From NCBI GenBank assembly GCA_028277795.1, contig JANQFP010000134.1, forward strand, positions 1 through 49,538: DNA of 49,538 nt, given 5' to 3'. The position numbers were made by a program, and so were the translations under genes. This DNA is from Rhodospirillales bacterium (GTDB lineage: Bacteria > Pseudomonadota > Alphaproteobacteria > Rhodospirillales > JANQFP01). How positions within the stretch are numbered: position 1 is the first letter of the stretch; every line of letters begins with the position of its first letter. This document shows, one piece after another, positions 1 through 9,716 of this stretch. Under the pieces are notes generated by a model. It searched no databases, was not told the DNA's origin, and saw only the letters and a list, made by a program, of their open reading frames with translations.

Positions 1-16
1 GCGTCGGGTCGCGCTG

Positions 17-34
17 GCGATGCTCCAGCATCGC
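17..34. repeat. Short perfect hairpin at window edge
   Basis: An 8-base stem (GCGATGCT / AGCATCGC) closes over two bases. It lies in the gene-free first 185 bases, where I see no convincing coding region on either strand. It could be the terminator of a gene left of the window, although no T-run follows, or part of a palindromic intergenic repeat. I cannot decide without the sequence to the left. Confidence 0.35.
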
Positions 35-185
35 GGCGCACGCCCCTCCTGCCGGCGCGCAAACTCAAGGCATTGAAAAGCATCATGAACCTCTCGGACG
101 GGCTCTCAGGCTCCGGAAGGCCCGGAGCATGCCCCAAAACCCCACCGCAGACAACGGTTTCGATGGCTACGGGCGGGACCGCCGA

Positions 186-518
186 TCAGGTGATCACGTC
201 CACCTTCTCGTCGCGCAGATCGACGAACCTCTTGATGCGGCGGAAGCGGCCGGTGCGCTCGTCCACCTGGCCCTCGGCGCCGATGGCGCCGGACGGGCTG
301 TCGCCGAGCACCCCGTTGATCAGGCCCAGGACGCCGATCCTGAAGACCTCGCCGTAGCGGCCGGCCCGGATGGTGGGATGGGCGGCCAGCGCCGCATTGC
401 AGGGCACCCGCGCATTGACCAGTTCGCGCACCGCGTCCGGGTCGCGCGCCAAGGCGTCGTTGAGGACGGAGATGGCCCGCCGCACCGGGTCTTCGGGAAC
501 GCGTGTCATGACTGTCAC
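186..518 (-). CDS. Small conserved-looking protein of unknown function
   Basis: This encodes 110 residues starting at GTG (518), with an alternative in-frame ATG three codons in. A GGGGAGGG stretch lies about a dozen bases upstream. The protein has an acidic and alanine-rich helical first half (sequence like SVLNDALARDPDAVRELV) and a middle with a single cysteine followed by an 'HPTIRAGRYGEVFRIGVLGLIN' region that looks like a folded core. There is no signal peptide, membrane segment or recognisable catalytic motif. I do not recognise the family. The protein reads as real because its composition is balanced and not the Arg/Pro-rich pattern of the overlapping frames. It is divergent from the next gene. 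Confidence 0.65.
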   Translation of the reverse strand: MTVMTRVPEDPVRRAISVLNDALARDPDAVRELVNARVPCNAALAAHPTIRAGRYGEVFRIGVLGLINGVLGDSPSGAIGAEGQVDERTGRFRRIKRFVDLRDEKVDVIT

Positions 519-638
519 GGTGGGGCGATCCCTCCCCGGCCGTCAACAGAAATAACCAGACATGCCCGCTCTTAACGACTTGGTAAAGCTTACGCGTTAT
601 TTGGTTTTATCTTTGCCGGGCGATGAAGGACAGGGACC

Positions 639-884
639 GTGCATGTGAAAGCGAACCAGACATTCGAGATCACCCGCGAGGCAACCATCAAGTCCCTGGA
701 CCGCAGGAAGGCGATGCCCGGCGGCCGCCTCAGGACCCTCACCCTGCCCCGGCCGGCGGGCGACGGCGAGGACAAGGTGCTGGTCGCCTACATGGGCCAG
801 GACCGGCCGGGCGAGGCCCCCAACGGCGGCGAGTTCTGGGTGCGCATCTCGGCGCTGGCCCGCCACAGCCGGCTGGTCGCCTGA
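639..884 (+). CDS. Small basic/neutral protein of unknown function
   Basis: This encodes 81 residues with a GTG start at 639. The upstream sequence 'gaaggacagggacc' offers a modest ribosome site. The protein has an N-terminal beta/basic stretch (residues about 3-30, with a TIKSLDRRKAMPGGR segment) and a C-terminal half rich in G, E and hydrophobics ending in ARHSRLVA. It has no cysteine, no membrane segment and no known motif. It lies 12 bases before the tautomerase gene, so the two are probably co-transcribed. Function unknown. Confidence 0.6.
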   Translation: MHVKANQTFEITREATIKSLDRRKAMPGGRLRTLTLPRPAGDGEDKVLVAYMGQDRPGEAPNGGEFWVRISALARHSRLVA

Positions 885-896
885 GCGGACGCCGCC

Positions 897-1241
897 ATGC
901 CCTACCTGAAGATCCAGACCAACCGGTCCCTGGCGGCGGACGATGCCGCGGCGCTGATCGCCGACGCCTCGCGCACGGTCTCGGACGTGCTGGGCAAGGC
1001 CGAGCGCTACGTGATGGTGGCCCTGGAGCCCGACCGCACCATGCTGTTCGCCGGCGACGACGCCCCGCTGGCCTTCCTGGAACTCAAGAGCATCGGCCTC
1101 ACCGAGGACCAGGCACCCGCCCTGTCGGAAGCCCTGTGCGCCGTCGTCGACCGCGCCCTGGGCGTGCCCAAGGACCGCGTGTTCATCGAGTTCGCGCCCG
1201 TCCCGCGCAAGCTGTGGGGCTGGAACGGCGGGACGTTCTAA
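897..1241 (+). CDS. MIF/phenylpyruvate tautomerase family protein
   Basis: At 114 residues it has the usual length of the macrophage-migration-inhibitory-factor family. In this family Pro2, exposed after Met removal, is the catalytic base, and the sequence opens Met-Pro-Tyr-Leu-Lys-Ile-Gln-Thr-Asn. The conserved core follows: YVMVALEPDRTMLFAG (residues about 40-55), where MIF has a comparable strand and substrate pocket, and a C-terminal 'KDRVFIEFAPVPRKLWGWNGGTF', matching the family's WGWNG..F ending. The family forms trimers and tautomerises enol/keto phenylpyruvate. The bacterial physiological substrate is usually unknown. The gene converges on cysS with 10 bases between the stops. Confidence 0.85.
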   Translation: MPYLKIQTNRSLAADDAAALIADASRTVSDVLGKAERYVMVALEPDRTMLFAGDDAPLAFLELKSIGLTEDQAPALSEALCAVVDRALGVPKDRVFIEFAPVPRKLWGWNGGTF

Positions 1242-1251
1242 CGCCGGACCG

Positions 1252-2655
1252 TCACTGCCGCCGCCAGGTGGTGCCGCCGGGGCCGTCCTCCAGGACGACG
1301 CCGTCTGCCGCCAACTCGTCGCGGATGCGGTCGGCGGTGGCGAAGTCCCGTGCCTTGCGCGCCTCGGTACGGGCGGCGATGCGGGCCTCGATCTCGGTAT
1401 CGTCGATCGCGGCGCCCGCCGCCTCCGGCCGCCAACGGAACCATGCCTCCGGGTCCCCCTGAAGGAGCCCGAGGAGTTCCGCCGACCTCAACAGGGTCGC
1501 TTTGGCTTGGCCGGCGCCATCGTGGCCGCCGTCGCGCATTGAATTGAGGGTGTTCAGCGCGCCGTGGAGCCCGCTGATCGCCATCGGCGTGTTGAGGTCG
1601 TCTTCCAGAGCGTCCCGCACCGGACCGTCATCGGCCCCATCCCATTCGGGCTCCACATCGGCGAAATCGCGCAGCGCGCCGTAGAAGCGGTCGAGGACAT
1701 GGCGGGCCTGGGCGATGCCATCGCGGGTGAAGTCCAGCGGCTGCCGGTAGTGGGTCTGCAGCAGCACGAGCCGGATGGCCTCGCCGGGGAACTCCTTCAG
1801 CAGGTCGTGGACGGTGTAGAAGTTGCCCAAGCTTTTCGACATCTTCTCGCCTTCGGCCATCAGGTAGCCGTTGTGCATCCAGTAGCGCACGAAAGGCCGG
1901 CCGCCATGGGCGCAGGTGCTCTGGGCGATCTCGTTCTCGTGGTGGGGGAAGATCAGGTCCTGGCCGCCGCCGTGGATGTCGAAGGTCTCGCCCAGGTACT
2001 TGCCGCTCATGGCCGAGCACTCCAGGTGCCAGCCGGGCCGTCCGCGCCCCCACGGCGAGTCCCAGCCGGGCAGGTCGGGCTCCGACGGCTTCCACAGCAC
2101 GAAGTCGGCCGGGTCCTTCTTGTAGGGCGCCACCTCGACCCGGGCCCCGGCGATGATGTCCTCGCGCTTGTGGCGCGACAGTTGGCCGTAGCCGTCCCAC
2201 GACGGCACCGAGAACAGGACGTGGCCCTCGGCCTCGTAGGCGAACCCGGCCGCCAGCAGGGCCTCGATCATGGCCAGCATCTGCGGGATATGGTCGGTGG
2301 CGCGCGGCTCCACGTCCGGCGGCTGGGTGCCCAGTGCCGCCATGTCCTGGTGGTAGGCCTCGGTGGTGCGCGCCGTGATGCTGCCGATGCTCTCGCCCGA
2401 CTCGCGGGCCGCGGTGTTGATCTTGTCGTCCACGTCGGTGATGTTGCGGACGTAGGTGACCTGGGGATAGAGCCGCCGCAGCAGCCGCACCAGGACGTCG
2501 AACACCACTGCCGGGCGGGCATTGCCGATGTGGGCGTAGTCGTAGACCGTGGGGCCGCACACGTAGAGGCGCACGTGCGCCGGGTCCAGCGGCTCGAAGC
2601 GCTCCTTGCTCCGGGTCAGCGTGTTGTAGATGTGAAGGTCAGGCGGCGGGCCCAT
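1252..2655 (-). CDS. cysS: Cysteinyl-tRNA synthetase
   Basis: This 467-residue class I aminoacyl-tRNA synthetase charges tRNA-Cys with cysteine in the cytoplasm. The HIGH signature is present as His-Ile-Gly-Asn (residues 42-45) and the KMSKS loop is intact (271-275). The zinc site that selects cysteine is complete: Cys33, Cys213, His238 and Glu242, with the same spacing as in E. coli CysRS. I chose the ATG at 2655 because the protein then begins just before the conserved '[12 protein letters not shown]' strand and because it overlaps the nadE stop by one base (TGATG), which suggests translational coupling. Length is normal for the family. No defects are visible. Confidence 0.97.
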   Translation of the reverse strand: MGPPPDLHIYNTLTRSKERFEPLDPAHVRLYVCGPTVYDYAHIGNARPAVVFDVLVRLLRRLYPQVTYVRNITDVDDKINTAARESGESIGSITARTTEAYHQDMAALGTQPPDVEPRATDHIPQMLAMIEALLAAGFAYEAEGHVLFSVPSWDGYGQLSRHKREDIIAGARVEVAPYKKDPADFVLWKPSEPDLPGWDSPWGRGRPGWHLECSAMSGKYLGETFDIHGGGQDLIFPHHENEIAQSTCAHGGRPFVRYWMHNGYLMAEGEKMSKSLGNFYTVHDLLKEFPGEAIRLVLLQTHYRQPLDFTRDGIAQARHVLDRFYGALRDFADVEPEWDGADDGPVRDALEDDLNTPMAISGLHGALNTLNSMRDGGHDGAGQAKATLLRSAELLGLLQGDPEAWFRWRPEAAGAAIDDTEIEARIAARTEARKARDFATADRIRDELAADGVVLEDGPGGTTWRRQ

Positions 2656-4316
2656 CAGATGGCGTCCGTGAAACCGTTGGTGATCGGATAGCGGCGGTCG
2701 CGCCCGAAGGCCCGGTAGGTGATCTTGACGCCGGGCGGAGCCTGGCGGCGCTTGTACTCGGCGCGGTCCAGCATGCGCCAGACGCGCCGCACCACGTCGC
2801 GGTCGAAGCCGCGCCCGACCGCTTCGTCCACCGAGCACTCGTCCTCGACCAGGCACTTGAGGATGCCGTCGAGCACCTCGTAGGGCGGCAGGGTGTCCTG
2901 GTCCGTCTGGTTCGGCTTGAGCTCCGCCGACGGCGGCTTGGTGATCACCCGTTCCGGGACGACGCGGCCGTCGGGCCCGAGGGCATCGGCCGGACGCATC
3001 TGGTTGCGCCAGCGGGCGAGGGCGAACACCGTCGTCTTGTAGACGTCCTTGAGCACCGAGTAGCCGCCGCACATGTCCCCGTACAGGGTGGCATAGCCCA
3101 CCGACATCTCGGACTTGTTGCCGGTGGTCAGCACCATCGCACCCAATCGGTTGCTGAGCGCCATCAGCACCATGCCACGGGCCCGCGCCTGGATGTTCTC
3201 CGCCGCCACGCCGCCGTCGGCGCCGGCTAAGGCGTCGGCCAGCATGGCGTCAAAGGCGCCCATGGCGGGCTCGATGGACACCGAGTCCAGGTGGGCGCCG
3301 ATCAGCCGCGCCACATCGCTCGCGTCCTCGAGGCTTTCGTCCGACGTGTACGGCGACGGCATCATCACGCAATGGACCCGGTCGGCGCCCAGGGCGTCCA
3401 CCGCGACCACGGCGGTGAGCGCGCTGTCGATGCCGCCCGACAGCCCGATGACCACGCCGGGGAAACGGTTCTTGTCCACGTAGTCACGCAGGCCCGTGAT
3501 CATGGCCCCGTAGATGGCCTCCACCCCTTCGGCCCGGGGTTCCATGGGGCCGGCGTCGCACTGCCAACCGCCGTCCGCGCGCCGCCACCGCGACACCACC
3601 GTGCGCGGGCGCCACGAGAAGGCCTGCACCCGCAGCTCCCGGTCGGCGCCGATGACGAACGAGGCGCCGTCGAACACCAGCTCGTCCTGGCCGCCCAGCA
3701 GGTTGACGTACACCAGCGGCAGCCCGCTCTCGGCGACCCGCGCCGTGGCCAGATCGAAGCGCACGTCCACCTTGTCCATCTCGAAGGGCGATCCGTTGAT
3801 GACCACCAGGATCTCGGCGCCCGAGCGGGCCAGCGCGGCGGTGACCGACGGCGTCCACATGTCCTCGCACACCATGATGCCGAGACGGGCGCCGCGGAAG
3901 TCCACCGCCGCCGGCAGCGGCCCGGCGGCGAACAGGCGCTTTTCGTCGAATACGCCGTAGTTGGGCAGATCGTGCTTCAGCCGGACGGCAGCGATCCGGC
4001 CGTCCTCCAGCAGCAGCGCCGCGTTGTGGAGCCGGCCGTCGACGCGCCACGGCGCGCCGACCAGCAGGGCCGGCCCGCCATCGGCGGTGGCCGCGGCCAA
4101 GCCCTCGACCCCCGCCTCCACGTGGTCGAGGAAGGCGGTCTTGAGCACCAGGTCCTCCGGCGGATAGCCGCACACCACCAGCTCGCCGCACACCACCAGG
4201 TCGGCGCCATCGCCGGCGGCTTCGTCCCGCGCCGCGACGATACGGGCCACGTTGCCGTCGATGTCGCCGACGGTCGGATTGATCTGCGCCAAGGCGATGG
4301 CCAGGGAATCGGTCAT
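2655..4316 (-). CDS. nadE: Glutamine-dependent NAD+ synthetase
   Basis: This 553-residue two-domain enzyme makes NAD+ from nicotinate adenine dinucleotide, ATP and glutamine. The N-terminal nitrilase-type glutaminase carries the Glu45-Lys114-Cys150 triad (in '[13 protein letters not shown]', '[15 protein letters not shown]' and 'VCEDMW'). The C-terminal synthetase has the PP-loop SGGIDS (293-298) and the '[19 protein letters not shown]' region. Where many homologues have a FPEL-type sequence before the catalytic Glu, this protein reads VVCGEL, a mild oddity outside the triad. It is the first gene of a nadE-cysS pair with a one-base overlap and is divergent from the 4441 gene. A second NAD gene (nicotinate phosphoribosyltransferase-like) lies about 1.1 kb away. 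Confidence 0.96.
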   Translation of the reverse strand: MTDSLAIALAQINPTVGDIDGNVARIVAARDEAAGDGADLVVCGELVVCGYPPEDLVLKTAFLDHVEAGVEGLAAATADGGPALLVGAPWRVDGRLHNAALLLEDGRIAAVRLKHDLPNYGVFDEKRLFAAGPLPAAVDFRGARLGIMVCEDMWTPSVTAALARSGAEILVVINGSPFEMDKVDVRFDLATARVAESGLPLVYVNLLGGQDELVFDGASFVIGADRELRVQAFSWRPRTVVSRWRRADGGWQCDAGPMEPRAEGVEAIYGAMITGLRDYVDKNRFPGVVIGLSGGIDSALTAVVAVDALGADRVHCVMMPSPYTSDESLEDASDVARLIGAHLDSVSIEPAMGAFDAMLADALAGADGGVAAENIQARARGMVLMALSNRLGAMVLTTGNKSEMSVGYATLYGDMCGGYSVLKDVYKTTVFALARWRNQMRPADALGPDGRVVPERVITKPPSAELKPNQTDQDTLPPYEVLDGILKCLVEDECSVDEAVGRGFDRDVVRRVWRMLDRAEYKRRQAPPGVKITYRAFGRDRRYPITNGFTDAI

Positions 4317-4440
4317 GGCGGCTGTGAGGGCGGGGTCGTGAAATCCGCGGCAGCCTAGGCTTGGGCTCGGGGAGTGTCAACGCAGCCAAGGCGCCGAGCG
4401 GGTGGCGTCGGGCGCCGGGGAACGGTATCCTGCCGGCGCC

Positions 4441-5439
4441 ATGGCACAACGCGACCAGCGCCCCGGGGCCCGGTCCCCTGCCGGACAGACCGACGACGCC
4501 CCATCGGCGCGCGCCGAGATCTTCACGCCCACCTCGGACGGCCGGGGCGCCGGCTACGCATTCAAGGGACACGGCGGCGTCGAGGGGGCCGACGTGCCGA
4601 CACCGCGTGCCGATGCGGAACCGAAAACGGTGGCCCAGGCCCAGGCCAAGGCGTTGGCCGAGACCGTCGTCGGATCCATCCTCGACCGCCTGACCGCTGA
4701 GGCCGAGCGCAAGGGCGGCACCCTCACCGTCTCCGACCTCAAGGGCCTTGATCAGGAGTTCGAGAAGAAGACCGTGGCCCTGCGCTCGGTGTTCGAGAAG
4801 TCGTTCGACGAGTACATGCGCACCCGCGAGCGGGCGATCTGGCAATCGGCCCGCCAGGACGACTTCGACCGCCTGCTGGTCAAGCGGTTCTCCCACCTGT
4901 TCGCCGACGATTCCGAAGGCAACCCGACGCCGGGAAAGCTGTCGCGCCGCATGCTGCCCGGTTTCTTCATGGCCGTGACCATGATGCTCGGCGAGGACGT
5001 GGTGCGCGAGTTCCACGAGTCGGGACGGCAGATCGTCGACGGCCTGCGGATGGCCCGCGGCGATCTCTTCGACTGGAACGAGGCCTACCGGGACGGGGAT
5101 GCCGTGGCCCTGATCCTCGAGGCCCTTGCCGGCATGGCGCCCTATTTCGAGGACATGGAGCGGCGCGCCCGCTGGTTCATCGAGCTGGTCAACAGCCACC
5201 TGCCGCCGCCCGAGATCGAGGCCGGCGGCGAAGGGGGCGAGTCCGCGGTGGCGGAATGGCGGCTTACCGATGCCGCCTTCGCCGAGTTCGTGCGGGCGCT
5301 GTTCTTTGACCTGGGCGAGGCGCTGGCCGGCGGCCCGACGCGGGAGGTCCTGGTCGACCGCCTGGGCCCCGATACCTGCGACACCCTGGCGGCGCTGTTG
5401 GACCGCATCGAGTCGTACACGCCGAGGGCCGACGGTTAG
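4441..5439 (+). CDS. Unknown alpha-helical protein
   Basis: This encodes 332 residues from the ATG at 4441. In-frame GTG 4402 would add 13 residues and neither start has a good ribosome site, so the start is uncertain. The first 55 residues look disordered and rich in Gly/Pro/Ala/Asp. From about residue 60 the protein is helical, with a charged Lys/Glu segment (about 75-130) that could form a coiled coil, then 'SRRMLPGFFMAVTMMLGEDVV' (about 165-190), which is hydrophobic but not a clear membrane helix, and an acidic C-terminal half. I do not recognise the family or any catalytic motif. Its stop overlaps the stop of the convergent gene by four bases (shared ttag, 5436-5439). Confidence 0.7.
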   Translation: MAQRDQRPGARSPAGQTDDAPSARAEIFTPTSDGRGAGYAFKGHGGVEGADVPTPRADAEPKTVAQAQAKALAETVVGSILDRLTAEAERKGGTLTVSDLKGLDQEFEKKTVALRSVFEKSFDEYMRTRERAIWQSARQDDFDRLLVKRFSHLFADDSEGNPTPGKLSRRMLPGFFMAVTMMLGEDVVREFHESGRQIVDGLRMARGDLFDWNEAYRDGDAVALILEALAGMAPYFEDMERRARWFIELVNSHLPPPEIEAGGEGGESAVAEWRLTDAAFAEFVRALFFDLGEALAGGPTREVLVDRLGPDTCDTLAALLDRIESYTPRADG

Positions 5440-6593
5440 CGCTTCCTGAGCAGGAACTCGCGGCCGACCTTCACCGACGGGACGCCGTCGTAGGTGACGA
5501 TGTCGGCGGTGGCATAGGTCTCGCGCCAGTTCTCCGGCAGATAGGACCCGGTGCCGATGACGTCGATGGGCGCGCCCACGTCGGCCATCACCTTGCACTT
5601 GTCCACGTTGAAGCCGGAGCTGGCGACGATCTTGACGGCGATGAAGCCGGCCTGATCGAGCTGCTCGCGCAGGTGGAAGATGGCGGCGGCCGAGACGCCG
5701 GTGCCGGTGAGGTAGCGCAGCTCGGTCTCGTTGCGGTAGCGGCGCACCGCCAGCGGCACGTGGCGCTCCAGCACGGCGTAGGACGACTGCGGGTCGAGGC
5801 CCTCGACGAAGCGGCCGCCGTGGGTGTCCAGGCGCACGCTGAGGCGGCCGGCGGCGGCCATGTCCGGCAGGCGCTGGCACACCGCCAGGGTGTCGGTGAT
5901 CTCGCGCCCGAAGTAATCGACCAACACGGTGAGGTCGTCGTCGGGGAAGGTCTCGACGAAGATCTCGGCCGCGCGCACGGTGGACCCGGCATAGCCGACC
6001 AGGGCGTGGGGCATGGTGCCGAGACCCCGTTCCTGGCCGAAGTAATGGGCGGTGGCGTCACTGGCGTTGCCGATGAAGCCTTTGGCGCCGACCTGGGTGC
6101 GCGCCGCCGCCGAGCCCACCGACGCGGCGTAGGCCATCAGCTCCTCCATCTCGATGCCGGCGCAGTGGCGGGCATCCATGGCCAGGAACCCCACCTGCGG
6201 CAGGTCGACGCACATGGTGTAGGCGTTGTAGGCGGCGACGCACGCCGCCCCCAGCTTCTGCAGGTACAGGGTCTCCAGGTCGACCAGGTGGTAGAGCGAC
6301 CCGGTCAGGTAGAGCAAAGGCTCGCCGGCCCCCACCCACTCGCCTTCCTCGTAGTTGAGGTCGATGTCGACGGTGATGCCGCGCTCGCGGGCCACGTCCT
6401 CCAGCCACTCGACCATGAGGCGCGGCGTGAACACCACCGGGCGCCGCATGAACACGGCATAGGTCACGGTCTTGTCGCCGAAGCGGCCGACGGCTTCCTT
6501 GGTGCGGGAGAAATAGCGGTCGGTCCAGCGCTCCACCTCGTCGGCGCCGGGGCCTTGGGTCCGGGATCGCGGCCGGTGGTCCATGACCGGCAT
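5436..6593 (-). CDS. Nicotinate phosphoribosyltransferase-like enzyme
   Basis: This encodes 385 residues. The family transfers phosphoribose from PRPP to nicotinate to give nicotinate mononucleotide (NAD salvage). Family hallmarks are 'LLYLTGSLYHLVDLETLYLQ' (about 95-115), the substrate-binding 'FLAMDARHCAGIEME' region, 'GFIGNASDATAHYFG', and the phosphate-binding C-terminal 'SSGFNVDKCKVMADVGAPIDVIGTGS'. The start at 6593 is favoured over an ATG three codons later by an AGGAG four bases upstream. The gene begins 7 bases after the DAHP synthase stop, so the two are probably one transcript. It could be a paralogue acting on a different pyridine or base, because fine specificity is not visible. 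It complements nadE nearby. Confidence 0.85.
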   Translation of the reverse strand: MPVMDHRPRSRTQGPGADEVERWTDRYFSRTKEAVGRFGDKTVTYAVFMRRPVVFTPRLMVEWLEDVARERGITVDIDLNYEEGEWVGAGEPLLYLTGSLYHLVDLETLYLQKLGAACVAAYNAYTMCVDLPQVGFLAMDARHCAGIEMEELMAYAASVGSAAARTQVGAKGFIGNASDATAHYFGQERGLGTMPHALVGYAGSTVRAAEIFVETFPDDDLTVLVDYFGREITDTLAVCQRLPDMAAAGRLSVRLDTHGGRFVEGLDPQSSYAVLERHVPLAVRRYRNETELRYLTGTGVSAAAIFHLREQLDQAGFIAVKIVASSGFNVDKCKVMADVGAPIDVIGTGSYLPENWRETYATADIVTYDGVPSVKVGREFLLRKR

Positions 6594-6600
6594 CGAACTC

Positions 6601-7983
6601 CTAGGACTGGGCCGCGGCGCGGTCCTCGCGGGGCGCACGGTTCTCCTTGAGCACCTCGGCCACCAGGAAGGCCAGCTCCAGCGCCTGCTTGGCGTTGAGG
6701 CGCGGGTCGCAGTGGGTGTGGTAGCGGTCGCTGAGGTTGGCCTCGGTGATGGCCTGGGCGCCGCCGACGCATTCGGTGACGTCCTGCCCGGTCATCTCGA
6801 AATGGACGCCGCCGGCATGGGTGCCCTCGGCCCGGTGGACGTCGAAGAAGGCGCGCACCTCGCCGAGGATGCGGTCGAAATGGCGCGTCTTGTAGCCGTT
6901 GGCGCTCTTGACCATGTTGGCGTGCATGGGGTCGCAGGCCCACACCACGGCGCGTCCCTCGCGCTGGACGGCGCGGATCAGGGGCGGCAGGAGCTGTCCC
7001 ACCTTGTCGGTGCCCATGCGCGCGATGAGGGTCAGGCGGCCGGGCTCGTTCCACGGATTGAGGGTGTCGATCAGGCGGATCAGCTCGTCCGGTTCGATCG
7101 TCGGGCCGACCTTGACGGCGACGGGGTTCTCGACGCCGCGCAGGAACTCCACGTGGGCGCCGTCGAGCTGGCGAGTGCGGTCGCCGATCCACAGCAGGTG
7201 GGCCGACGTGTCGTACCAGTCGCCGGTGGTGCTGTCGATGCGGGTCATGGCCTGCTCGTAGTTGAGCAGCAGGGCCTCGTGGGAGGTGAAGAAGTCCACC
7301 TCGCGGATCTGCGGCGTGGTCTCCGACGTGAGACCGCACGCGGCCATGAAGGCCAGGGTCTCGTCGAGGCGATTGGCCAGATCCCGGTAGCGCTCGCCCT
7401 GCGGGCTGTCGGCGACGAAGCCCAGGGTCCACTGGTGCACCTTCTGCAGGTCGGCATAGCCACCCTGGGCGAAGGCGCGCAGCAGGTTGAGGGTGGCGGC
7501 GGACTGGTTGTAGCCCTGGACGATGCGCTCGGGGTCGGGCACGCGGGCCTCGGGCGTGAAGTCCATGCCGTTGATCATGTCGCCGCGGTAGGACGGAAGC
7601 GTGACCTCGCCGACCGTCTCGTCGTCCGCGGACCGCGGCTTGGCGAACTGCCCGGCCAGGCGCCCCAACTTGACCACCGGCAGGGCGGCGCCGAAGGTCA
7701 GCACCACCGCCATCTGCAGGAGCACGCGGAAGGTGTCGCGGATGTTGTCGGGATGGAACTCGGCGAAGCTCTCGGCGCAGTCGCCGCCCTGCAGCATGAA
7801 GGCCTGACCTTCGGCCACCTGGGCCAGGGCCGCCTTGAGGCGCCGCGCCTCGCCGGCGAAAACCAGGGGCGGGTAGTGGCGCAGGCGCTGCTCCACCTCC
7901 TCCATCCGGTCGGGGTCGGGGTAGGTGGGTACCTGCTTGATGGGCTTGTCGCGCCAGCTCCGGGGCGTCCAGACATCAGGCAT
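6601..7983 (-). CDS. Class II 3-deoxy-7-phosphoheptulonate synthase
   Basis: This 460-residue class II DAHP synthase is the first enzyme of the shikimate pathway, condensing phosphoenolpyruvate with erythrose 4-phosphate. Signatures are '[12 protein letters not shown]' (Cys69 is the equivalent of the metal-ligand cysteine), '[14 protein letters not shown]', the '[16 protein letters not shown]' segment, '[18 protein letters not shown]', '[31 protein letters not shown]' and the metal-site stretch '[18 protein letters not shown]'. I chose the ATG at 7983 because it gives [14 protein letters not shown], the usual N-terminus of proteobacterial members. A longer in-frame start at 8046 has no family support. 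It lies upstream of the nicotinate phosphoribosyltransferase-like gene and 117 bases downstream of gor. Confidence 0.95.
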   Translation of the reverse strand: MPDVWTPRSWRDKPIKQVPTYPDPDRMEEVEQRLRHYPPLVFAGEARRLKAALAQVAEGQAFMLQGGDCAESFAEFHPDNIRDTFRVLLQMAVVLTFGAALPVVKLGRLAGQFAKPRSADDETVGEVTLPSYRGDMINGMDFTPEARVPDPERIVQGYNQSAATLNLLRAFAQGGYADLQKVHQWTLGFVADSPQGERYRDLANRLDETLAFMAACGLTSETTPQIREVDFFTSHEALLLNYEQAMTRIDSTTGDWYDTSAHLLWIGDRTRQLDGAHVEFLRGVENPVAVKVGPTIEPDELIRLIDTLNPWNEPGRLTLIARMGTDKVGQLLPPLIRAVQREGRAVVWACDPMHANMVKSANGYKTRHFDRILGEVRAFFDVHRAEGTHAGGVHFEMTGQDVTECVGGAQAITEANLSDRYHTHCDPRLNAKQALELAFLVAEVLKENRAPREDRAAAQS

Positions 7984-8100
7984 GGGTGGTCTCGCTTGCT
8001 CTGCGGGCCGTCGGCCCAGGCGGAAGGGCCTAGCGTATAGGCCCATTCCACGGCCATTTCCAGTGAAACCGGCGCGACGGCCCGAGTCAATTCGGGGGAC

Positions 8101-9477
8101 TCAACTGCGGCCGTCGCCCCCCTCGTGCTCGGGGCGTTTCTCGCGCATGGTGACGAACTCCTCGGCCGCCGTCGGGTGGATGCCGACGGTGGCGTCGAAC
8201 TGGGCCTTGGTGGCGCCGCACTTGAGCGCGATGGCCAGTCCCTGGACGATCTCCGGCCCGTCGACGCCGACCATGTGGCAGCCCAGGACCCGGTCGGTCG
8301 CCGCGTCCACGATCAGCTTCATCATGGTGCGCTCGTCCCGTCCCGACAGGGTATGCTTCATGGGCCGGAACTGGGAGATGTAGACGTCCATCGGCCCCCG
8401 CTGGCGCGCCTGCTCCTCGGTCAGGCCGACGGTCGCCACCGGCGGCTGGGAGAACACCGCCGACGGGACGTTGGCATAGTCCATGGTGATCGGGTTGTCG
8501 TTGAACCGGGTCTCGGCGAAGGCGCGGCCCTCGGCGATGGCGACAGGCGTCAGGTTGACCCGGTCGGTGCAATCGCCGACGGCGTAAATGCTGTCCACCG
8601 AGGACCGGTTCCAGTCGTCCACCATCACCGCTCCCCGGTTGGTCATCTTGACGCCCACCTCGGACAGGCCGAGGCCGGCGGTGTTGGGGGCGCGCCCCGT
8701 GGCATAGAGCACGGTGTCGGCGTCGATCTCCTCGTCGCCGGTGACGCGCAAGCTGAAATGACCGTCGCGCTTTTCGATGGAATGAACCTGGGTCTCGCGC
8801 CGGATGTCGACGCCCTTCTTCTCCATTTCGGCGGCCAGGGCGTCGCGCACGTCCTCGTCGAAGCCGCGCAGGATGTTGCTGGCCCGGATGATCTCGGTGA
8901 CCTGCGCGCCGAGGGCACGGAAGATGCCGGCGAACTCGACGGCGATGTAGCCGCCGCCGACCACCACCACGCGGCCCGGCAGGTCGGGCAGGTCGAGGGC
9001 ATCGGCGGAGTCGATCGCGTGCTCAATGCCGGGGATGTCGGGCATGGTGGGCCAGCCGCCGGTGGCGACCAGGATGTGCTCGGCGGTATACGACGTGCCG
9101 TCCACCTCCACCGTATGGGGGTCCGTCACCCGTCCCCGCCCCTCGATCAGCGTGACGTGGTTGTCGCGCAGGATCCGTTGGTAGACGCTTTCCAGGCGGT
9201 CCAGCTCGCGGTTCTTGTTGGCGACCAGGGCCGGCCAGTCGAAGGCCGGGCGCCCCGCCGTCCAGCCGAAGCCCGCCGCGTCCTCGAACTCCTCGGCGAA
9301 GTGGGCGCCGTAGACCAGCAGCTTCTTGGGCACGCAGCCGCGAATGACGCAGGTGCCGCCAACGCGGCTTTCCTCGACGATGGCGGCCCGCGCCCCGTAG
9401 CCCCCGGCCAGCCGCGTCGCCCGCACCCCGCCGGATCCGGCGCCGATTGTGATCAGGTCGTAGTCGTACCGAGACAT
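8101..9477 (-). CDS. gor: Glutathione-disulfide reductase
   Basis: This 458-residue flavoprotein reduces GSSG with NADPH and helps keep the cytosol reduced. It has the FAD-binding GAGSGGVRA (12-20), the redox-active disulfide GGTCVIRGCVPKKLL with Cys43 and Cys48, a second Rossmann motif 'GGGYIAVEFAGIF' for NADPH with downstream arginines (IIRASNILRGFDEDV) typical of NADPH use, and the C-terminal catalytic HPTAAEE (His434). The CVIRGCVPKK form distinguishes it from lipoamide and mercuric reductases. Length is normal for the family. The upstream gene on the same strand is the four-cysteine mini-protein, 32 bases away. Confidence 0.95.
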   Translation of the reverse strand: MSRYDYDLITIGAGSGGVRATRLAGGYGARAAIVEESRVGGTCVIRGCVPKKLLVYGAHFAEEFEDAAGFGWTAGRPAFDWPALVANKNRELDRLESVYQRILRDNHVTLIEGRGRVTDPHTVEVDGTSYTAEHILVATGGWPTMPDIPGIEHAIDSADALDLPDLPGRVVVVGGGYIAVEFAGIFRALGAQVTEIIRASNILRGFDEDVRDALAAEMEKKGVDIRRETQVHSIEKRDGHFSLRVTGDEEIDADTVLYATGRAPNTAGLGLSEVGVKMTNRGAVMVDDWNRSSVDSIYAVGDCTDRVNLTPVAIAEGRAFAETRFNDNPITMDYANVPSAVFSQPPVATVGLTEEQARQRGPMDVYISQFRPMKHTLSGRDERTMMKLIVDAATDRVLGCHMVGVDGPEIVQGLAIALKCGATKAQFDATVGIHPTAAEEFVTMREKRPEHEGGDGRS

Positions 9478-9509
9478 CGCAAGGTGTCTCCTCGGCAGTG
9501 GGCCGACCT

Positions 9510-9704
9510 CTATCGGTCCGCCGTCGCCTCGAAATCACCGCACCAGTCGTCGGAGTAGGTCTCCGGCCACTCGGTTTCGATGTCGCCCAGATCCTCGGCC
9601 ACCACCTGCGGCGGATGGCGGCGGCACTGGCCGATCTCGCCCTTCTTCTTGTCCGGTCGATGCCAATACCGGCATCGTCCGCAATACCATCCGTTTTCCG
9701 TCAT
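9510..9704 (-). CDS. Four-cysteine mini-protein, possible metal binder
   Basis: This encodes 64 residues from an ATG at 9704 with an excellent upstream GGAGGAAGGAA. The cysteines are Cys8 and Cys11 (a CGRC knuckle next to two aromatics), Cys27 and Cys55. The pattern C-x2-C-x15-C-x27-C, with 'RRHPP' after Cys27 and 'WPETYSDDWCGDF' around Cys55, looks like a compact metal or Fe-S site. No membrane segment or signal is present. The gene sits between gabD (12 bases upstream) and gor, which hints at a redox role, but this is inference. Function unknown. Confidence 0.75.
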   Translation of the reverse strand: MTENGWYCGRCRYWHRPDKKKGEIGQCRRHPPQVVAEDLGDIETEWPETYSDDWCGDFEATADR

Positions 9705-9716
9705 TTCCTTCCTCCT

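Noticed and set aside
572..586. TTAA-N7-GTAA, a one-mismatch CtrA-like site between two small divergent genes
   Set aside because: One-mismatch sites are expected about once per window by chance, and neither neighbouring gene has a known cell-cycle role.
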